Assembly: GCA_964383855.1 (NCBI GenBank)
Contig: CAYLIP010000050.1
Location: 1-17,987 of the forward strand
From: CAZHAC01 sp964383855
GTDB lineage: Bacteria; Chloroflexota; Dormibacteria; Dormibacterales; Dormibacteraceae
Direction: 5' to 3'
Length of the DNA stretch: 17,987 bases
A model generated the notes under the pieces. That model was given only the letters and a program-made list of their open reading frames with translations, did not search any database and was not told where the DNA came from. The translations under genes and the position numbers were made by a program. Positions 14,111-17,987 of this stretch are shown one piece after another. Within the stretch, counting starts at the first letter, position 1. Every line of letters starts with the position of its first letter.

Positions 14111-15048
14111 GGCGCTGACCTGAAGTATTCCATCGTGCGGCGCAGCCCATCCTCGACGCCGATCGAGGCCTCCCAGCCCAGGACCGAGCGGGTGCGCGTC
14201 AGGTCGGGCCGCCGCTGGCGGGGATCGTCGGTGGGCAGCGGGCGGAACTCGATCGGACTGTCACTGCCGGCCAGCCGGCGGATGACCTCGGCCAGCTCGA
14301 GCACCGTCACCTCGTACTCCGAGCCGAGGTTGAAGGGCATGGGGTCGTCGGAGTCGGCGACGGCCAGGATTCCCCGGACCAGGTCGTCGACGTAGCAGAG
14401 GCTGCGGGTCTGGCTTCCGTCCCCGTACACGGTGAGCGGCTCGCCGCGCAGGGCCTGGGTCAGGAAGTTGGGGACCACCCGGCCGTCGTCCAGCCGCATG
14501 CGCGGTCCGTAGGTGTTGAAGATGCGGATGATCCGCGTGCTCACCTGGTGGATCCGGTGGTAGGCCATGGTGAAGGCCTCGGCGGCGCGTTTCGATTCGT
14601 CGTAGCAGCCGCGGGGACCGACCGGGTTGACGTTGCCCCAGTAGCTCTCCGGCTGCGGGTGGACGAGGGGATCGCCATAGACCTCTGAGGTGGAAGCGAG
14701 GAGGAAGCGCGCGCCCTTGGCCTTGGCCAGGCCGAGGAGGTTGTGGGTGCCGAGCGTGCCCACCTTGACGATCTGGATCGGCTTCTCGGGGAAATCGCGG
14801 GGCGAGGCCGGGGAGGCGAGGTGGAAGACGTAGTCGACCGGGCCTGGCAGGTAGTAGGGCACGCTGACGTCGTGGTGGGCGAAGGTGACGCCGCGATCTT
14901 CCAGCCCATCCAGCAGCCCGTCCAGGTTGCGCCGGGCGCCGGTGACCAGGTTGTCGAGGACGACCACCTCGAGCCCGCGCTCAACCAGTGCCTCGCAGAG
15001 GTGCGAGCCGATGAACCCGGCCCCGCCGCTGACGACCGCGCGGCTAAT
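14107..15048 (-). CDS. UDP-glucuronate decarboxylase (UDP-xylose synthase), short-chain dehydrogenase family; ATT start inferred
   Basis: It makes UDP-xylose from UDP-glucuronate using bound NAD, the step after the upstream dehydrogenase. Features are GGAGFIGSH (residues 8-16), HLASPASP, the long family signature ASTSEVYGDP followed by HPQPESYWGNVNP, and the catalytic CYDESKR (Tyr149, Lys153). The motif run is typical of UDP-xylose synthases rather than 4-epimerases. The first conventional start in frame (GTG 14967) would delete the whole nucleotide-binding loop. No ATG, GTG or TTG lies upstream within the frame I could follow. The best-placed codon is ATT at 15048, overlapping the Ugd stop as ATTAG. 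This gives 313 residues, the normal length. A sequencing error or an unseen frameshift at the junction is the alternative. Confidence 0.88.
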   Translation of the reverse strand: MSRAVVSGGAGFIGSHLCEALVERGLEVVVLDNLVTGARRNLDGLLDGLEDRGVTFAHHDVSVPYYLPGPVDYVFHLASPASPRDFPEKPIQIVKVGTLGTHNLLGLAKAKGARFLLASTSEVYGDPLVHPQPESYWGNVNPVGPRGCYDESKRAAEAFTMAYHRIHQVSTRIIRIFNTYGPRMRLDDGRVVPNFLTQALRGEPLTVYGDGSQTRSLCYVDDLVRGILAVADSDDPMPFNLGSEYEVTVLELAEVIRRLAGSDSPIEFRPLPTDDPRQRRPDLTRTRSVLGWEASIGVEDGLRRTMEYFRSAP

Positions 15049-16339
15049 TGCGGCCGATCCCGCGGTACACGAAACCCAGCGCCCTGGCCCCGGCCGGGTC
15101 GTAGATGTTCCGGCCGTCGATCAGGACCGGCGTGCGCATGGCCGCCCGCAGCCGGCCCAGGTCGAGCTGGCGGAACTCGTTCCACTCGGTGATGACGACC
15201 AGGCCGTCGGCGCCGCTGGCGGCGGCGTAGGGGTCCGCGCAGTACTCGAGCTCGGGGAGGATCGACCGCGAACGGTCCATGGCCGCGGGGTCGTAGGCGC
15301 GCACCCGCGCCCCGGCCGAGAGCAGCCCCCGGGCGATCTCGATGCTGGGCGCCTCCCGCATGTCGTCGGTGTTGGGCTTGAAGGCGAGCCCGAGCAGGCC
15401 CACCAGGCGGCCGCCGAGATCGCCGCCCAGGCATTCGCCCAGCTTGGCGATGGCGAGCCGGCGCTGGTCGCGGTTGATGTCCATCACGGCGTGAAGCAGC
15501 GCCGGGTGCAGGTCGAGCTCCTCGGCCGTGGTCGCCAGCGCCTTCACGTCCTTGGGGAAGCAGGAGCCGCCGTACCCGATGCCGGCATCCAGGAAGTGAG
15601 GCCCGATCCTTCTGTCGAGTCCCATGCCCTCGGCGACCAGGCGCGCGTCAGCGCCCACCCGCTCGCAGATCCGCGAGACCTCGTTGATGAATGAGATACG
15701 GGTGGCCAGAAAGGCGTTGGACGCGTACTTGACCATCTCCGCGGTGTAGATGTCGTAGATCAGGACCGGAGCTCCCAGCGGCTCGTAGAGCCGCGCCACC
15801 TTCTCCGCCGCATCCCTGTTGTGAGCTCCGATCACCACCCGGTCCGGCTGCATGAAGTCGGTCAGCGCCGACCCCTCGCGCAGGAACTCCGGGTTGGAGA
15901 CGACGTCGAAGTCGTGGTGCCCGTTGACCTCGCGGATGCGCTGTGAGACGACGTCGCCGGTCCCGATCGGCACCGTCGACTTGTTGATGATCACCAGGTA
16001 GCCGTCCATCACCTCGGCGATCGAGCGGGCGGCCGCGTCCACGTACCGGAGGTCGGCCTGGCCGTCCTCCCCCTCGGGCGTGGCGACGGCGATGAAGGCG
16101 AAGTCGGCGCCGCTGATCGCCTCCGCGTACGAGGTGGTGAAGCGCAGGCGCTGGGCGGCCAGGTTGCGGACGAGCAGCTCGGCCAGGCCGGGCTCGTAGA
16201 AGGGAAGGCGGCCCTCGCTCAGCGTCCGGACGCGGTCCTCATCGATGTCGAGCCCGATCACCTGGTTGCCAAGGTCGGCCAGCCCGATCGCCGTCGTGAG
16301 TCCTACGTAGCCGGCGCCGACGATGGCGACACTGCTCAC
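15044..16339 (-). CDS. ugd: UDP-glucose 6-dehydrogenase
   Basis: It oxidises UDP-glucose to UDP-glucuronate with two NAD. The 431-residue product has the N-terminal NAD motif VAIVGAGYVGL, the INKSTVPIGT segment, the VVSNPEFLREG signature and the catalytic GIGYGGSCFPKD, with the nucleophile at Cys260, the expected position. Then come LLGLAFKPNTDDMREAPS and the C-terminal UDP-binding domain ending GRNIYDP. The start is GTG at 16339, nine bases after the GT4 stop; the ribosome-binding site is weak. Together with the next gene it supplies UDP-glucuronate and UDP-xylose for surface glycan assembly. Confidence 0.95.
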   Translation of the reverse strand: MSSVAIVGAGYVGLTTAIGLADLGNQVIGLDIDEDRVRTLSEGRLPFYEPGLAELLVRNLAAQRLRFTTSYAEAISGADFAFIAVATPEGEDGQADLRYVDAAARSIAEVMDGYLVIINKSTVPIGTGDVVSQRIREVNGHHDFDVVSNPEFLREGSALTDFMQPDRVVIGAHNRDAAEKVARLYEPLGAPVLIYDIYTAEMVKYASNAFLATRISFINEVSRICERVGADARLVAEGMGLDRRIGPHFLDAGIGYGGSCFPKDVKALATTAEELDLHPALLHAVMDINRDQRRLAIAKLGECLGGDLGGRLVGLLGLAFKPNTDDMREAPSIEIARGLLSAGARVRAYDPAAMDRSRSILPELEYCADPYAAASGADGLVVITEWNEFRQLDLGRLRAAMRTPVLIDGRNIYDPAGARALGFVYRGIGRN

Positions 16340-16348
16340 GTACGCGGA

Positions 16349-17479
16349 TTATTGCAGGAGCTCACCGTAGGTCTGGACGGTGGCGCGGGCGGCGCGCTCC
16401 CAGGTGAAGCGGGAAGCCCAGCGCGGGCCGGCGGTGGCGACCTCCTGGCGCGCCGCGGCGTCATCCAGGAAGCGAGCCGCGGCGTCGCCGAGGGCGTCGG
16501 CGTCGCCGTCGGCGACCAGCACCGCGACCTCCCCGGCCACCTCGGGCAGGCTCGAGTTCCGGAAGGCGACGGCCGGGCAGCCGCAGGCCAGCGCCTCCAG
16601 CACCGGCAGCCCGAAGCCCTCGTAGCGGCTGGTGAAGAGCAGGCAGCTTGCGGCCGAGTAGAGGTCGGCGAGCTCCTCGAAGCTCACCTGGCCGAGCACG
16701 CGCGCTCCGGCCAGGTCGGAAGGCGCCTGCGCGCCTGGCCGCCCGGCCAGCACCAGCCCGCATCCGGCCAGGTCGCGAGCCCGGCGCCAGGCGCGGAAGA
16801 GGGCGCCCGGGTCCTTGCGCCGGTCGAGAGCGCCCACGTGGAGGAGGAAGGGCGGCTCGAGACGCCAGCGGGCGGCGACCCGCTCGGACGCACCGGGCCG
16901 CGGACCGAGGCCGGGCGGCACTCCCTCGGCCACCACCTGGACCCGGCCCGGTGGTACCGAGGTCAGCCGCTCCACGTCGCGGGCCGTGCTCTGGGAGACG
17001 GCGAGGACCCGGCCGGCGGCCGGGAGCAGGCGGCGGGCGAGCGCAAAGCGCAGCCGCTCGCCGCGCATGCCCGGTCCCTTCCAGGCCCAGGGAATCAGGT
17101 CGTGGACGGTGGCCACCAGCGGCACCGGGCAGCGGCCGGGAAGGCTGAGCGTGGTGGCGTGGTAGAGCGCGGGGCGGATCTCTCGCAGCTCCCGCCCGAG
17201 CACGACTGCGTCCTCGTACGCAGCCAGCCGCGCGGGGTAGCGGCGCCGCACGCGGTAGGCCACGAATCCGGCGTCGGGGAGCGCCGGGGCGGGGCCAGAG
17301 TCGCCGATCAGGACGGCGACCCGATCGCCCCAGCCGATCTCGGCAAGGCCGGAGAGGAGCCCCCGCACGTAGGTCCCGATGCCACGGCCCGAGTCGGCGC
17401 CCTGAAGAGGCCGCGCGTCGATCAGGACCCGTGCAGCCCTATTTGACGATTCGCGAGGCACCGGGATAGAGTGCGCCAA
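16349..17479 (-). CDS. Glycosyltransferase family 4 (GT-B fold)
   Basis: It transfers a sugar from an activated donor to an acceptor, probably a lipid-linked or surface glycan. The 376-residue product has an N-terminal domain opening ARVLIDARPLQG...GIGTYVRGLL and TVHDLIPWAW. The donor domain has FLLHVGALDRRKDP, LVLAGRPG and the EX7E motif in SRYEGFGLPVLEALACG (Glu287, Glu295). Donor and acceptor cannot be told from sequence. It is the first gene of the operon, nine bases before ugd. The start is TTG at 17479, or GTG at 17461; the conserved part begins near residue 16. Neither start has a clear ribosome-binding site. The N-terminal codons overlap the promoter of the divergent gene. Confidence 0.9.
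   Translation of the reverse strand: MAHSIPVPRESSNRAARVLIDARPLQGADSGRGIGTYVRGLLSGLAEIGWGDRVAVLIGDSGPAPALPDAGFVAYRVRRRYPARLAAYEDAVVLGRELREIRPALYHATTLSLPGRCPVPLVATVHDLIPWAWKGPGMRGERLRFALARRLLPAAGRVLAVSQSTARDVERLTSVPPGRVQVVAEGVPPGLGPRPGASERVAARWRLEPPFLLHVGALDRRKDPGALFRAWRRARDLAGCGLVLAGRPGAQAPSDLAGARVLGQVSFEELADLYSAASCLLFTSRYEGFGLPVLEALACGCPAVAFRNSSLPEVAGEVAVLVADGDADALGDAAARFLDDAAARQEVATAGPRWASRFTWERAARATVQTYGELLQ
17443..17472 (+). promoter_or_regulatory. Sigma70-type promoter for the right-edge GH18-like gene
   Basis: TTGACG (17443-17448, 5/6 match) is followed after 18 bases by TAGAGT (17467-17472, 4/6). The predicted start site, near 17479, leaves a leader of about 13 bases before the ATG at 17492. 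The promoter lies within the first codons of the divergent glycosyltransferase. The bases after the -10 (GATAGAGTGCGC) resemble those at the 3685 promoter (AATAGTGCGC). Confidence 0.5.
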
Positions 17480-17491
17480 GCCTCAACCGCG

Positions 17492-17987
17492 ATGTCCTTG
17501 CCCACGTCCCTGCCTGGTCGCACTCTGCTGCTCTTCGCCTGCCTCGCGTTCGCGATGGCGGCGGGACCCTCGACCGCGGCCGCCGCGACTCCGTCCCCCG
17601 TCCCGGCTGGGTCCCAGGGCTCGGCGGTCGCTCCCCCGACCGGGGATCGCCCCGCGACCGGCGAGCCGCGGCACGACCTCACCCGCCCATGGGTCATGCA
17701 GGCGGTGGCCGTGGAACAGGCGGGCAGGAATCCGCAGAATCCCGCCCCGAGAGCTGCTGTCCGCCCTCTCGCCATGCCCAGCACCACGGCCGCCGGGACC
17801 CGGCCGACCCGCGAGGTGTTCGCCTTTGTGAACTCTGGAAACCTGGGCGACGCGGGCGTCGGCTATACGACGTGGAACTACTCGCAGCTGTCGACGATCG
17901 CGTTCTTCGGGCTCACGGTCGACGCCAATTCGGGCCAATTCGTCCACAACGGCGCCTACAACGTGTGGCATTCCGCCACCGCGAGCA
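17492..17987 (+). CDS. Secreted GH18-like glycoside hydrolase (C-terminus cut off by window edge)
   Basis: 165 codons are visible. A signal peptide (RTLLLFACLAFAMAAGPSTAAAA) is followed by a low-complexity Pro/Ala/Gly stretch. From about residue 108 comes a domain beginning REVFAFVNSGNLGDAGVGY, then TTWNYSQLSTIAFFGLTVD. This matches the opening strand and first helix of family 18 (chitinase-like) barrels. The catalytic DxxDxDxE motif lies beyond the edge, so activity cannot be judged. By analogy with the five exported proteins to the left it may also carry WGG repeats; none is in view. The ATG at 17492 follows a good promoter and begins the signal peptide. Confidence 0.75.
   Translation, partial: MSLPTSLPGRTLLLFACLAFAMAAGPSTAAAATPSPVPAGSQGSAVAPPTGDRPATGEPRHDLTRPWVMQAVAVEQAGRNPQNPAPRAAVRPLAMPSTTAAGTRPTREVFAFVNSGNLGDAGVGYTTWNYSQLSTIAFFGLTVDANSGQFVHNGAYNVWHSATAS

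Noticed and set aside
1..17987. tRNA, rRNA, insertion sequence or attachment site
   Set aside because: I saw no clover-leaf, transposase-like product or terminal inverted repeats. Base composition looks even apart from short promoter stretches.

Overview
The window is GC-rich, gene-dense bacterial chromosome. Third-position GC bias is so strong that long open frames run antisense to real genes. The organism is probably a soil-type bacterium from the Dormibacterota/Chloroflexota or deep Actinobacteria area. This is inferred from the GC content, the frequent GTG/TTG starts and the secreted proteins with repeats of the type 'GYVLDGWGGLHPFGG...YWPGWDIARG'. No rRNA, tRNA or other taxonomic marker is present to confirm it.

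Layout. (1) At the left edge, on the minus strand, lies a truncated FAD-dependent amine-oxidase-like oxidoreductase (1-1298). It diverges from the next gene across a 116-bp gap that holds a 14-bp tandem repeat. (2) From 1415 to 10704, on the plus strand, lie five consecutive genes for exported proteins. Each has a signal peptide, a different globular 'head' and a repeat domain: a TIM-barrel-like putative glycoside hydrolase, an EXORDIUM-like protein with an HEYLE motif, a YkuD L,D-transpeptidase, a C39-like cysteine peptidase and an M23 metallopeptidase with fibronectin type III domains. Four of the five carry six copies of the same ~42-46-residue W-G-G/Y-W-x-x-W-D-I-A blade. The EXORDIUM-like one carries five copies of a related 'GYxILTAGGGLYSFGSA' blade that is nearly identical at DNA level. 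(3) A convergent hairpin region (10705-10752) separates these from a compact minus-strand operon (17479 to 10753): GT4 glycosyltransferase, UDP-glucose dehydrogenase, UDP-glucuronate decarboxylase, adenine phosphoribosyltransferase, S-adenosylhomocysteine hydrolase and a polytopic GT-C-like membrane protein. (4) At the right edge a sixth secreted protein (GH18-like, truncated) starts divergently from the operon behind a recognisable sigma70-type promoter.

How the parts fit. Ugd and UXS convert UDP-glucose to UDP-glucuronate and then UDP-xylose. The GT4 enzyme, the GT-C-like protein and possibly the left-edge oxidoreductase suggest that these sugars go into a surface glycan. The plus-strand block is a set of exported envelope-acting enzymes: a peptidoglycan cross-linker, an M23 endopeptidase, a C39 peptidase and glycan hydrolases. 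They share one propeller-like module, which I infer is a common targeting or ligand-binding device. Apt and AhcY are housekeeping methyl-cycle and purine-salvage enzymes embedded in the operon. The operon is also unusual in its starts: none of its six genes has a convincing ATG. Two of them (UXS and the GT-C protein) seem to need ATT and CTG starts to keep their conserved N-termini.
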